Source: Excoecaria cochinchinensis
Lineage: Eukaryota > Streptophyta > Magnoliopsida > Malpighiales > Euphorbiaceae
Direction of reading: 5' to 3'
Length of the DNA stretch: 64,000 nt
Assembly: GCA_947683425.1 (NCBI GenBank)
Contig: CANTUQ010000159.1
Coordinates: 8,064,501-8,128,500, forward strand
The first letter of the stretch is position 1; each line of letters begins with the position of its first letter. The notes under the pieces are model-generated. The model had not been told where the DNA came from and made no database searches. It saw nothing but the letters and a program-made list of their open reading frames with translations. Below are positions 11,555-22,260 of the stretch, piece by piece. The position numbers were made by a program, and so were the translations under genes.

Positions 11555-12070
11555 GGGTCAATTTCACTCATGATCACTCAACTTATCACTTATCGCACAA
11601 AAGTAATCGACTTTTTTTTTCTGACTTAAATTTCACTGAATTTATAACATTTTTACAAAAAAGTCATGTTGACCGGAATCCGGCGAGAACCTTTGCCGGA
11701 TTGATGACATGGCATATGACACGTGGCAATGAATAGTAAATATATAACTTTTTTGCAAAAATTTTAGAAGTTCAGTAACATTTAAGTTGAAAAAAAAATT
11801 GGTTACTTTTGCGCGATAAATGATAAGTTTAGTGACCGCGAGTGAAATTGATTTAAATGTAGCATTTGTTGGAGATATTGTTAAATGACATGTAGTTTCT
11901 GACATGGCATGCCATGTCATCAATCCGGCGAGGGTCCTCGCCGAATTCCAGTTAACATGACTTTTTTGTAAAAATATTAAAAGTTCAGTGACATTTAAGT
12001 CAGAAAAAAAAAAGTCGGTTATTTTTGCGCGATAAGTGATAAGTTGAGTGACCGTGAGTGAAATCAACCC
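11555..12070. mobile_element. MITE with long inverted ends and 9-bp target duplication (Mutator-like)
   Basis: The left end is GGGTCAATTTCACTC and the right end is GAGTGAAATCAACCC, its near-perfect inverse; similarity continues inward for well over 100 bases. TAATAATAA flanks both sides (11546-11554 and 12071-12079). A 9-bp duplication points to the Mutator superfamily. There is no coding capacity. An extra copy of the right arm lies inside at about 11765-11850. Confidence 0.88.
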
Positions 12071-12079
12071 TAATAATAA

Positions 12080-12701
12080 GGATAATAGTGCTAAGGCAAA
12101 TAAGACTAAAAATGACAAATATGAATTAGTGAATTTAACCGTAAATTGATAGTTAAATATAGGTGCATATGAGTGAGATTATAAATAAGAAAAAGTAAAT
12201 AACATGGCTAATATTAATATTAATAATGTTAATATTAAGAAGAATAGTGTCAATGTTCATAAACATGGTTAATGATAATAATAGTTTAGTGTTAATAATA
12301 TTGTTAATGCTAATAATAATATTAGTAATTCAATGTTATTGAAATTTAACATAATGCAGGTTTAAGACGAAAAAAAAAATAGGGACATAACTTTATTATA
12401 AATAATAGATATGCATGCATACTATGAGCTAGATTATAATAAAAAGAAAAGGGGTATGATGTTATAATGGAAGGTAGATAGTTAATTAGTGTAATTGTTC
12501 AGTAGATGCTAATAGATTTATTATATAGAATTAGAAGGGTAATGATATAAGTATCAAGGGTAAAAAAAAATATTAGTGATAGTTATGATACAAGAGGAAT
12601 TATAAGTTAGAGTATAAACTAAATTGAATAATCTATTGAAGTTAATATAAGCATACTATATTAGCAAATGTAATGACAATATTAGTGATTAGACTGGATA
12701 A
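12080..12701. other. AT-rich intergenic stretch
   Basis: Only AT-rich sequence with ATTAATA-type simple runs. No gene or element end is recognised. Confidence 0.55.
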
Positions 12702-12706
12702 GTCAA

Positions 12707-12971
12707 TGATAACTTTGTCGAAGAAATTTTCGTGATCTGTTACCTGCAAAAAAGAATAAAGGACCTATAAACATTTATGAATACTCTGACAGTCAAGTCA
12801 GTAATTGACGAATAATAAATGAAAATTCAGAGAGAATTCGAGAGCCAGAAATACCTGATTTTCTGGATATTTATAGAGTTATGTAGTAGAATTTGAACAG
12901 GAGTCTATGTTCCTGTTTAGGTAGTACTTCCAAATTAAATAATATTCCTTTTTAGGTCTCTTCAGTTATCA
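12707..12971 (-). repeat. P1 3' LTR (left)
   Basis: 265 bp with TGATAA and TTATCA ends, almost identical to 16256-16520. It is downstream in the minus-strand transcript. Confidence 0.92.
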
Positions 12972-13089
12972 TAAGTCCCCCCTACGGTGTGCGACATTTA
13001 TATCAGCAGCATTTGAGATGACGATTTTGAGTGGCTGTTATTTGGCACATGTAGCCATGATGAGGGATTCATTTGTAGTAACCTGGCGA

Positions 13090-13575
13090 TATAGCTGAAC
13101 TAGCCAAACTGAACAGTTGACAATAGATAAGTATTCGAATGGTGATAATGCCGAACTTGAATAATAAATGGCGAAATTACCGAACTTGATGCTCGAATAG
13201 CGAACCTACCTAATTGAGCGATAACTGGCAAAAATTGCCGAACTTGATGCTCGAATGGCGAACCTACCTGATTAAACGATAACTCTGAACTGCTCGGATG
13301 ACAATATAGCCAAACTGAGTGATGACTAAGATAGATGCTCTTATGGCATAACTGCCTGAGTGAGCTAATAATGAGACTTGAGTGCTCGTGGCGAACTTGC
13401 CGAGTGAGCAATTAAAATGAGACATAGTGCTCGTGGCGAACTTGCCGGGTGAGCAATTAAATAAAGCAAATACTCTAATGGCAAAACTGCCTGAACGAGC
13501 TTTGAAATAAAGAAATGCTCTTGTGGCAAAATTACCTGATCGAGCTATGAATATAACTGTGCTCAGATGGTGAGA
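13090..13575. repeat. Degenerate short repeats in P1
   Basis: TGCTCGNNTGGCGAACTTGCC-like units, often followed by GAGTGAGCA or GAACGAGC, recur about every 50-65 bases with strong variation. They lie near the 3' end of the element in transcript sense. No coding frame is credible here. Confidence 0.6.
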
Positions 13576-13979
13576 AAAATGTACAAATTGAGTAAATCTT
13601 ACACAAGATTACTAATTGCACAAAGCTTTAAGACAAGAAGTGTTAATGATGGAGGTAATTAAATCCATTTTGCAGATATAAGCATAAATATATAAGAATT
13701 CCAGAATTAAGATTGCTAACCGAAGCATTTAACGGGACCATCCAATAAAGATATAGCCATTGGTCATGATAACTTGCAAAAAGTTTCAATTTGTCTTCTG
13801 CCTCATGGGCGAACAAGTTAGCATATGTGTAGCATAAAAATACAAATTCAGTAAAAATATTTGCATAAGGCAGTTGATTAGCTGCATAAGTTTTTGCTCC
13901 CTATCTTGCAAGGGAGTTAAAGTATAACAAATAAAATTGGTCTAAGAAAATAATAAGAAGCACAGTCAAGATGCATGAC

Positions 13980-14165
13980 CTGCACATGGTGGAAATCGAG
14001 ATAAAGATCAAAAAGAGACCAGGATTATCAATCGACATGAGAAGAGCGAAGAATGTGCCCTCAATACCAGGGGGACAAAGCTTTGAACTGAGCATAAGAA
14101 GAGGCATCCACTTAAGAGTTAGAATCAGCCTAGAAATACTTTCATCAAACACAGCAAATACATAA
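13980..14165 (-). pseudogene. Captured folate-biopterin transporter (BT1 family) fragment
   Basis: The minus strand reads [17 protein letters not shown] and continues [19 protein letters not shown], close to a conserved C-terminal transmembrane stretch of plant folate-biopterin transporters. Only about 50 codons are recognisable; after ISIDN-like residues the match is lost. It joins the E3-ligase fragment without an intron. Family recognition is from memory of the conserved motif. Confidence 0.65.
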
Positions 14166-14720
14166 TCTGAAACAACATTTACTAGTCAAAATAGCAAATT
14201 TCATCAGCTGCTTACACAGAGGGCATAGAAGTTCTGGTGGAAAATCATTGGCGAAACCCAATTTATTTGAAGTTAATCCTCCCATTTGCTTGTCAAAAGA
14301 AGCCTTCCATTTGCTTGTCAAAAGAAGCAATATTGGCTTGCACAACAGCAGAACCGTCTGGCTTAGCCATCAGTATAGACTTGGGAATACCAGTAGGAGG
14401 TCTCACTTTCTCAGAGTCATAATCTGGATTGCCATTTGTTGGGCAATATTGAATAAAATGCCCTGGCAACTGGCATCTGTGGCCTATATACCCCCCTGGA
14501 GGTACCCTCATTTCCATTCTTGCAAAATGTCTACTATTAGCACCGTTAGAACCCCAAAGCTGCCAGTCCAATGCTGGAGTATTGACTAAAGCCTGAATCT
14601 TTTTGTTCCCATCATTAACTTCAAGGTTGCTAGACTGGGTCAGTTTCGCATTAAAGCCATCAATTGACCTACTAGATGAGAATGGCTTCAAATTCACGCC
14701 ATCAATTGCATTGCTAAATG
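14160..14720 (-). pseudogene. Captured PQT3/RBBP6-type E3 ubiquitin ligase fragment
   Basis: In order the minus strand gives IQALVNTPALDWQ, a CCHC zinc knuckle (GGYIGHRCQLPGHFIQYC) followed by PTNGNPDYD and PPTGIPKSILM, and then the start of a RING/U-box (DFPPELLCPLCKQLM, then ILTSKCCF). This order is that of plant DWNN-domain E3 ligases of the PARAQUAT TOLERANCE 3 type. The DWNN domain and the end of the RING are absent. A 25-bp tandem duplication (two copies of CCATTTGCTTGTCAAAAGAA from 14282 and 14307) shifts the frame. The upstream half is in one open frame with the transporter fragment, giving a chimeric reading frame (14293-15060). Confidence 0.8.
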
Positions 14721-14769
14721 GGATTGGCCTCACATTTAAGTAGGCTTGAAATAATTTTACATTATTTAA

Positions 14770-15390
14770 TCTAAGAAATAAAACACCTGCAATAGTAGTT
14801 ATCAGAGCAGAGTACACTATCGTACACAAAAACATTATGTAATTGAGAATAATTCCCATCACCAGTGAAATAACAAGAATAGCCAAAAATGAAATAGAAT
14901 TACTCTTAGCAAACAGTAACAACAAAGAATTTGGGAAGTCTCCTGTAGTTATGATGAGAAATGCCAAAACTGGAAGAGACAAAAAGCTGTTATAGAACAT
15001 TATTTCCACTGAAGAAAGTTCATCTCTAGCACCTGACTTCCTAACCAGCACGAGGTACATTGTCTAAGTTGTAGGTTTTCCTTTTCTTGAAAAGAAGCCA
15101 GCAACAAGAACATCAAATGAGGTAAGTCTCTTTATTGCAATATACATAGGAATATTAACTCCTTTCAAACTTGCCAAAGCAAATGTCACATTAGCATTAT
15201 AAAAGAGTGAAACTGGGAGAAGCCTCTTTGCTGTTTGCATGTCTAGTCCCTTGGCTTTTGTGTATCCCATTAGCCGACCAAAGTGTATGGGCAAAGCAGT
15301 CGCCAATTGCTGCAGAGTGAGGAGTGTCACTAAATGAGAATACTTCATTAGAATTGCCTTGTTGATAAAAACCATCGCCATGGAAGCAAC
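14770..15390 (-). pseudogene. Captured UDP-sugar (UDP-GlcNAc-type) transporter fragment
   Basis: The minus strand holds SMAMVFINKAILMKYSH through GVNIPMYIAIKRL to RKGKPTT, and then, directly joined, TMYLVLVRKSGARDE through EIMFYNSFLSLPVL to SLVMGIILNYIMFLCTIV. These are consecutive transmembrane segments of plant nucleotide-sugar transporters (UGNT1-like), which carry UDP-sugars into the Golgi or ER. A middle stretch of roughly 35-40 residues is missing at the join, with a stop codon at 15064-15066. The lack of introns suggests a cDNA source. The C-terminus is replaced by unrelated sequence that leads into the E3-ligase fragment. Confidence 0.82.
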
Positions 15391-15689
15391 CCCATTTCAC
15401 TTCTGGAATTGAGCATTTCTTTTTCTCTAGCTTCAGAAACCACGTACCTTACTATTTGCTTATATCAAGAAAGACCATGATAGAAGATAGTTGAATGTTA
15501 TACTGACCATTATGTTACAAATGTCTGATCTGATTTAGATTCTATTATAGCTCAAATTATGATATTGATGTGATCTAATTTGATTAGGATATAAGATGTT
15601 TTGATAAGGCAAGGGTATTATTTATTTAAAATGTGATTTGTTGTATTTTCAGGATAATATCTTTCTTATAACCAAAAGTTACCTCAGAT

Positions 15690-15815
15690 TGAAGTTACCT
15701 CAGATTGCTTGAGCATGGAAGCTAAATGCAAGATGGTATTACCGTTTCAATTTCCTTTGTTGGCAAGCTGAGCATCAATATCTGTAACCATTTCCATAAA
15801 CTACTTCAAAGCTTC
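15690..15815 (-). pseudogene. Possible ankyrin-repeat fragment in P1
   Basis: The minus strand translates as DIDAQLANKGN, a stop, then NGNTILHLASMLKQSEV. This looks like an ankyrin repeat (G-N-T-x-LH-x-A). It is short and the call is tentative. The neighbouring 15830-16250 is GC-richer and was not recognised. Confidence 0.3.
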
Positions 15816-16255
15816 CAAATGAGTGAAGCAAACGATGTTGTAATTTTGAAGGTCTGTAGTTCGATCCTGCTTTGGTGCACACTGTCACCAGAGTATAAAT
15901 CGAGGCACCAAGAGTTCACCGCAGACGGTCACGCTCCAAGAGGAGCGGCGGTCTGGCCAAAAATTGCATCAGAATACCCACCTCTGATCTGCTTGTTGTC
16001 GGCGATTAAGGAGGTCTAGTGGGCAACGGCTGAAGCGTTTGGGCCGGAGAAGTTCGCTGGTGCCGCGCGTGACGTCGCTCACCGTCGAGATTGGCCGCCG
16101 GAGTACCCTTCTTCTCCGGTTCCTCTCTTTCTCGGTTTCTTACATTTGCTGTGTTATTTCTTCTCTTTTTTTTATTTTTTTCATGGTAGAGGAGATAAAG
16201 CTCCTTTTCAGGTATCAATGAAATTGGGTCCATCAATCCGTGCTCACCGCACTAA

Positions 16256-16520
16256 TGATAACTTTCTCGAAGAAATTTTCGTGATCTGTTACCTGCAAAA
16301 AAGAATAAAGGACCTGTGAAGATTTATGAATACTCCGACGGTCAAGTCAGTAATTGACGAATAATAAATGAAAATTCAAAGAGAATTCAAGAGCCAGAAA
16401 TACCTGATTTTCTGGATATTTATAGAGTTATATAGTAGAGTTTGAACATGAGTCTATGTTCCTGTTTGGGTAGTACTTCCAAATTAAATAATATTCCTTT
16501 TTAGAACTCTTCAGTTATCA
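16256..16520 (-). repeat. P1 5' LTR (right)
   Basis: 265 bp, a near copy of 12707-12971. In transcript sense this is the promoter LTR. Confidence 0.92.
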
Positions 16521-16525
16521 GTCAA

Positions 16526-17369
16526 TAAGCATATACCCTGGATCAAGATATATAGATTAAAATAGTAACTGGAGGAATATAATGAGTAAGCTAATAAAAT
16601 GAAAATAATAATAAAAATAATGGTACCGATTAAAGGTTTAAAGGTAAAGACGACAAAAATGCCAATGTTATTGATAATGATGCTAATGGTAAGAATGCTG
16701 TAAACTGAGACCATAGTATTTAAATATAGCTAAAAAAAATTAGTGGGCATAGTCCTTGGATATAGTGATATTGGATATAAATTTAAGCTTTAATAAAGAC
16801 ACCATATTAAGATATATATTAAATAAGCAAACTAAAAGAAATTAATGTTCATTCAGTATGTTTGTGTGTGCTTGTATGATTATGGAATGGAAAGTTTGGA
16901 ATATATATCCACCACTATGCATTTTAATGCTCAGCGCATAAAATTTTTACTGAACACAGGTAATAGAAGGTAGAAAGACTAGAAGTGGCTGACGTTTTAC
17001 TATCAAACGGGAAGATATGATGGAAAGCGAACATAGGAAAAATAGTTATTGCATGTATATATTCGTATTAAATGTAATAAAGGGATCTATATGGATAGGT
17101 TTATTGCTTTTGTATGTATAAGTACAGATATTAAATAGAGTTGTGTATAGAACCGTATGAATTGTTATATTATTGTTTGTGCATAAATGTCATTGATGTT
17201 GAAAAAAAAAATTTACTGATGTCTACTGTAACATAACTTGTGACATTTAGCACTAATGTGACATCTAAAATATCGGATCATCATACGTATAGTATAGAGA
17301 GTTAAGGGTGGTACAATGCAGGTTGGACTCAAGTTAGTATCAGACCATCCCCAAAAAAAATATTTTAAC
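16526..17369. other. AT-rich intergenic stretch
   Basis: No gene, terminal repeat or tandem array is evident; the sequence is AT-rich and degenerate. Confidence 0.55.
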
Positions 17370-17943
17370 AAAAAATAATTTTAATTTATAAAAATAGAAA
17401 GGAAAATCCCATGCAGTACCGGGGAGAAAAATTTTGAGAAGGAAGTTCCTTAAAGAATATGTATCCCTTGCTATTCCCTATAAAATTAGAAAGGGACGTC
17501 CCTATTCCCTAGCAAATTTAGCGAGAGACAAATCATTGCATTTTGCGAGGAGTTGTTCCTAGCAAATTTAGAAAGGTATAAAACCTCGCAAATCATTTTA
17601 TTTTGCAAGGGATTGTCCCTAACAAATTTAGTGAGGTATAAGTCCCTTGCAAATAATTGCATTTTGTGAGGGATTGTCCCTTGCAAACCTATTTAGCAAG
17701 GTATAAGCCCTTGCAAAATCCAAGCAAATCTAGTGAGGGATAAATCCCTGGCAAATCATTGCATTTTGTGAGGGATTATCCCTCGCAAAATAAGTGAATG
17801 TTCATCCTCCCCAACCTACCTATTTAGTGAGGGATAAGCCCTCACAAAATGCATACAAATTTTTATTTCTTGTAAATTGCATTAATTTAACGAGGGACAG
17901 TTCGTCACAATATATAATTCACCAAAAAGTCATTGCTATAGTG
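17370..17943. mobile_element. CACTA-like terminal region with GAGGGAT repeats
   Basis: The right edge reads CATTGCTATAGTG, a CACTATAGCAATG end on the minus strand. About ten direct and inverted copies of GTGAGGGATTRTCCCTYGCA-type units precede it, the usual build of CACTA subterminal regions. A left end was not found. Confidence 0.6.
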
Positions 17944-17950
17944 CGTGCTA

Positions 17951-18431
17951 TAGGTGTACACGGTATGGTACAATTTAAAAATTTGAAAATCATCATACTG
18001 TCTTGAAATTTTAGATATTTTAAAAATTGAGTATTGTTATTATTTTGAAAATTCGGAACAACTCGATACAGTTCTTATAAAATTTGGTACAGTTTGATTC
18101 AGTTCTTTCGGTACAAAATAATACAATACAATCCGGTACTTCAGATAATTTAATATTTTTAAAAAAAATTAAAATAAAGATACACAATAATAAATACAAA
18201 TACAATTAAAATATTTCAATAAGTACAATTAAAATTTAAGCCAAAGTACAAAATTTGAAATTAACATTCGACAGTATTTCTTTGTATTATATTTCCATTG
18301 ATTTGAGTTTTTTGAGCAATATCTAAATAAAACAAAAAAATTATATAATTAGAACACAAAAATTAACATTAAATATACAATTTAAGAATTTACTCGAATG
18401 TAATAATTACATGATTCAAACTTTTTAAATT
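17951..18431. mobile_element. hAT-like element, left part
   Basis: It begins TAGGTGTACACGG and continues with several TCGGTAC/GGTACAG-like words, an arrangement common in plant hAT-type non-autonomous elements. The inverse end CCCGTATACACTCCTA is at 61058. The flanks GTGCGTGCTA and GTACGCGCCA resemble each other (7 of 10), as old target copies would. Everything between is a later insertion. Confidence 0.55.
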
Positions 18432-18436
18432 CTTCC

Positions 18437-18816
18437 TAGGGCTATCCCCGGAACGTATCCCGTTGGGCCTTCCTAGCGCGTTGTTCACTAGCCACCGTGT
18501 TGCACTCACGATCTTTACATTTCCCCTTGTGCATTTTTGCCTTTCGTGGGATTCGAACCAAGGACCTAGGGAATAAATCCTTAATTCGTAGAATCCCACT
18601 ACCATTAGGCTGTAACAACCGGGTGGCAGCCGACCGAGGGCTATCTCCGGAACGTATCCCGTCGGGCCTTCCCAGTGCGTCGTTCACTAGTCACCGTGTT
18701 GCACTCACGATCTTTACACTTCCCCTTGTGCATTTTTGCCTTTCGTGTGATTCGAACCAAGGACCTAGTGAATAAGTCCTTAATTCATAGAATCCCACTA
18801 CCATTAGGCTAGCACA
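18437..18816 (-). repeat. tRNA-derived SINE, head-to-tail dimer
   Basis: Two copies, about 199 bp apart. Each has an A-box-like TAGCCTAATGGTAGTGG and a B box GGTTCGAATC (complement near 18550 and 18749) on the minus strand. Downstream tails agree through GATACGTTCCGGRGATAGCC. RNA polymerase III elements of this form are SINEs. Confidence 0.7.
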
Positions 18817-18819
18817 AAA

Positions 18820-20600
18820 TGTAACGCCCCCACCGCCGTCCCCGTTAGAAGGGCACCGGCGGGCGTGCTACCCAACACTCACTCACAACATACACACATT
18901 CGCTAAGCGAAAGCATACCAAAACAATAATAAAAGAAAATCATGTCTCATATAATAAAAAAATTTCTTATATACAATATCTAAAATATACATCAAAAGCC
19001 TTTACAAAAAGATACATGAGCCATTATACCAAAAATAATACATTTACAAAAAGAAATATAGGAGGAGATAACAAAACAACTCTACTCCTATGTGGCCGAC
19101 CAGCAGATGCGCGACGCGAGCAAACTCCCAAAAATCCCGCCACCTACACGGGAAAAGAACCCATGCTAAGCGATAACGCTTAGTGGGGAGGGGAAAAAGA
19201 CAAGAAAGCACTAAAAAAAATACAAGTAATAACATGCATCAAGAGAATAAAGCATACACTTACTGTATTCACTAAAAAAGCAGGAAAAATTGAAATACGA
19301 AACATATATAATCACTATATCCATTCACTAACATACCTGACATAATTACACTAACTGAAACTGATTCACTAAGGTAAAACAATTAATTCAAATAACAATA
19401 CACTACATATATATATATACACATAACACGTCACGACAGCCTGAACTTCACTTGTGGTGGATACGAGAAAAACACTACACTAAAATTGGAGGCTACGCCT
19501 CAACAGCATCACTAAGACCCTATTAGCGGGGTCATCGCTCAAAACCGGAGGCTAGGCCTCAACGATATCACTAAAACCCTATAAGCGGGGTCATCACCCT
19601 TTCAGAAAGTAAATATAGGCAGCTGCACTCACTAACCCTTTTTAAGCATGCTTATCTATCCACTACACTGACATTTCAGGCCAACCCCACTCACTCAAGT
19701 TAAAACATTTGACATAATTGGGTAAAACAAATTGAAACATATACATGCCCAAGAATTACCATTACAACTCTAATCATGTATTAATTGAAGTATTAACAAG
19801 TCTAAATCATGCACTAGAAAGGAAACATGCCGAACAAGACAAGAAGAGGACAATTCAGAATCAAAACAGGGCAAAAGAAGAGTCCTCCTGTCGCGATCGC
19901 GACTGGAAGTTGCGCTCACGATAGAGGGGAAGACGCTGTGGGAAGACAGAGGGGAGGAGCACGACTCGTGCTTCACAAGTACGACTCGTGCTCAAGGAGC
20001 ACGTCTCGTGCTCCTTGTGCACAAGTGTGCACTTCTTCAACTGAGCACGACTCGTGCTCAACAAAACTTGCCCTCCGAGTCGTGCTGAACAGCACGACTC
20101 GGATGCCCCCTCTCTCAATTACGCACGAAAACTCGATGGGTAGGAGAAATTGCTTCTGTCGCGATCGCGACAAAGTCGCGCTCGCGACAGAAATGATTTT
20201 TCCAACCCGAAAATGCCCCAAAACACTCTGCTCAACAAAATCACTCAAACACCCATCACATAAACATGCAAAATTCTTACCTCAAACCCCAATTTCACCT
20301 CTAGAACAATTCCAAAACCAAAAGAACATATTTTGCACAATAATCAACCACAACTCATCAAGAATTCCATCAAAACCAAACCCAAAATTCATACTTTTTA
20401 AAAGCTCATACTCTTCAAATACACATGCAAACATCACTTTATCACTAACAATTTAACTGATAATCACTACTTAATCAATACATGCATTTACTCAAATAAA
20501 ACACTCCAAATTTCAAGGATTAAAAGACACAAATAAACACATAATCCAAATGAGAAATAGGCAAAAATCCATCCATTAGCAGGGTAAGCAAAAATCAACT
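18820..20600. repeat. Long LTR (S1), left part, split by the E2 nest
   Basis: It starts TGTAACGCCCC. The partner end GGGTTGTTACA is at 60181, so the LTR is about 2.4 kb once the insertion is removed. No gag-pol of this family is in the window, so it may be a solo LTR. It includes short direct repeats (GAGCACGACTCGTGCTC-type near 19970-20100). The flanks do not give a clean 5-bp duplication. A reading frame of 209 codons at 19827-20456 lies here and is not credible as a gene. Confidence 0.6.
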
Positions 20601-22260
20601 CCCAAGCACCGTGTCCCGGAGCGGTCCGGATCAGAGGTTACCCTATGATGAAATCAGTATCCGAGCCTGTATAAACGGTTGGATTTGGGGGTTTTAGTCC
20701 CATGTTCCGTGAGAAGCAAATCTTTTTACCTTTCATAGGCAGAGGGGGAGAAAACAGAGGTTTTTTCGAGTCAAAAAAGGCTTTTTGTCCCCCACAGACG
20801 GCCCGCCCGTCTGTGAAGTTAGCCCGTCACTTCGAGTCACCGACGGCTTGTGGTATTTTTCGACGCCCGTCGAAAAGTCACCACCTCTGTCAGAACGCCG
20901 CCTGGTTTCCCGGAGCACGCAACCTTTTCGACGCCCGTCGGTGGATGTGGCAGGGCCGTCGGACGAATCCTTGTGTCAGAAGGATTCTTCCGACGCCCGC
21001 CTCTATACACCAACGCCCGTCGGTCGTGTCTGGCTTATAAAAGCTCCGGATTTTCAATAGAAAAGGGTTCCAAAATTTTCAAAAGGGGGAAACTCTGCCC
21101 AAATTCAAGCAAATTTTCTCTCTCCTCCAACAAAACACATTTATAAAGGAAATCTATTTAATCAAGGATCAAATCAATTAAAAAGGAACTAAAAATAATT
21201 AGTTTTCTTTAGATTTCGATTCCAAAATCAATATTTTGAAGGGTTAAAGGAGAAATAGTCCATTTTTCTTTCTTTTATCCTTCATTTTTGCTTCTCGTGG
21301 AACGCGCGGGCTCTAATCAACACAAGAATTTCACTCAAAGCGATTATCTGAGGGTAAATATTCCGGATTCCTTCTCCATATCATTTCATATTTATTCTTT
21401 ATTTGTTAAATTCTTCCATCTTTGTCATTATTTTTCTTGATTTTGACTCTCATTACTTGATTTTATTGTAAAAATCTCTTTTTGGCTTTAAAAGGAGTTT
21501 TTCCCTTTCTGTTTTTTCGGAGACAGTGGTGACCGACGGGTCATCTCCATCACCGACGCCCGTCGGTCACCTCACCTACAGACGCCTGCTTTTTGAGTGA
21601 CAGACGGACATGTCGGTCATCTTGACTGACGCCCGTCGGTCACCTAAAAGAGGCCGTCGGTGGGTTCTGTCTTTCCCCTTTAAATGATTTTCTTTTTTTT
21701 CAAGTCCCTTTGGATTCCCATATATTGATTGTATGTATGTTGACATCTTTTAACTTTCTATGAGTGTATATTGATTCTCTTGGACTATCCCGAGTTGGAG
21801 CGGCTACCTACCATATGTGGAGGATTTCGTCCGGTTTAGTTTCCTAATCCTTTTGAATATTTTCTTCATTTGTTATTCATTGATTATTTTATGTATATGG
21901 ATATCCCCTTTTCATATCTCGTTAATGTAAAAATGATCTAATGATTTTATACTTAAATAAAAAAATGAGGTTTGTATAAAATGCAAAAGGGTCCAATACC
22001 CTATTTTTATCCAATAAAAATCATCACAAATAAAAATATCCACTTTTGATAATAGTGCATGCGAGGACCAAAGTCCTCAAAAATAAACAATGCCCCGATT
22101 TATGCATGATTCGCACATTTATGAAAGGGAGTTGTATTCCGCTCCTTGTATTATTGTAATTTATCGCTTTCATTATCTATCTGATCATTTATCGCTTTCA
22201 AAATGTGAATAAATGCGCCTTTTAATCAACTACATCATGTGGAGAGAGAGCGAATCAATG
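20601..22260 (+). repeat. E2 5' LTR, first part (promoter half)
   Basis: It matches 47412-47760 and 57848-59150. A TATA box (TATAAAA) is at 21036-21042. CGACGCCCGTCGG-type palindromes crowd both sides of it (about 20865-21020 and 21530-21665). It ends with CAATG, the target of E1. Confidence 0.9.

Larger units (their letters stand above)
12707..16520 (-). mobile_element. Gene-carrying non-autonomous LTR element (P1) with captured host cDNA
   Basis: Two 265-bp LTRs (12707-12971 and 16256-16520) start TGATAACTTT and end TTATCA. GTCAA is duplicated at 12702-12706 and 16521-16525, so the structure is complete. On the minus strand a polypurine tract, GTAGGGGGGACTTA, directly precedes the left LTR, so transcription runs right to left. 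The 3.3-kb interior has no gag or pol. Instead, in the element's sense direction, it carries parts of a nucleotide-sugar transporter, a PQT3-type E3 ligase and a folate-biopterin transporter without introns. Mobilisation would need proteins in trans. Confidence 0.92.

Noticed and set aside
16006..16236. 76-codon minus-strand frame with a charged sequence
   Set aside because: It lies between the P1 5' LTR and captured gene parts, is low in complexity and matches no family that I recognise.
18437..18816. tRNA genes
   Set aside because: A and B boxes are present but no cloverleaf with an anticodon arm fits, and both copies share a non-tRNA tail, so a SINE is the better reading.
19827..20456. 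A 209-codon plus-strand frame and antisense frames
   Set aside because: They lie inside the S1 LTR, have low-complexity composition and no recognised domain, and overlap each other on both strands.
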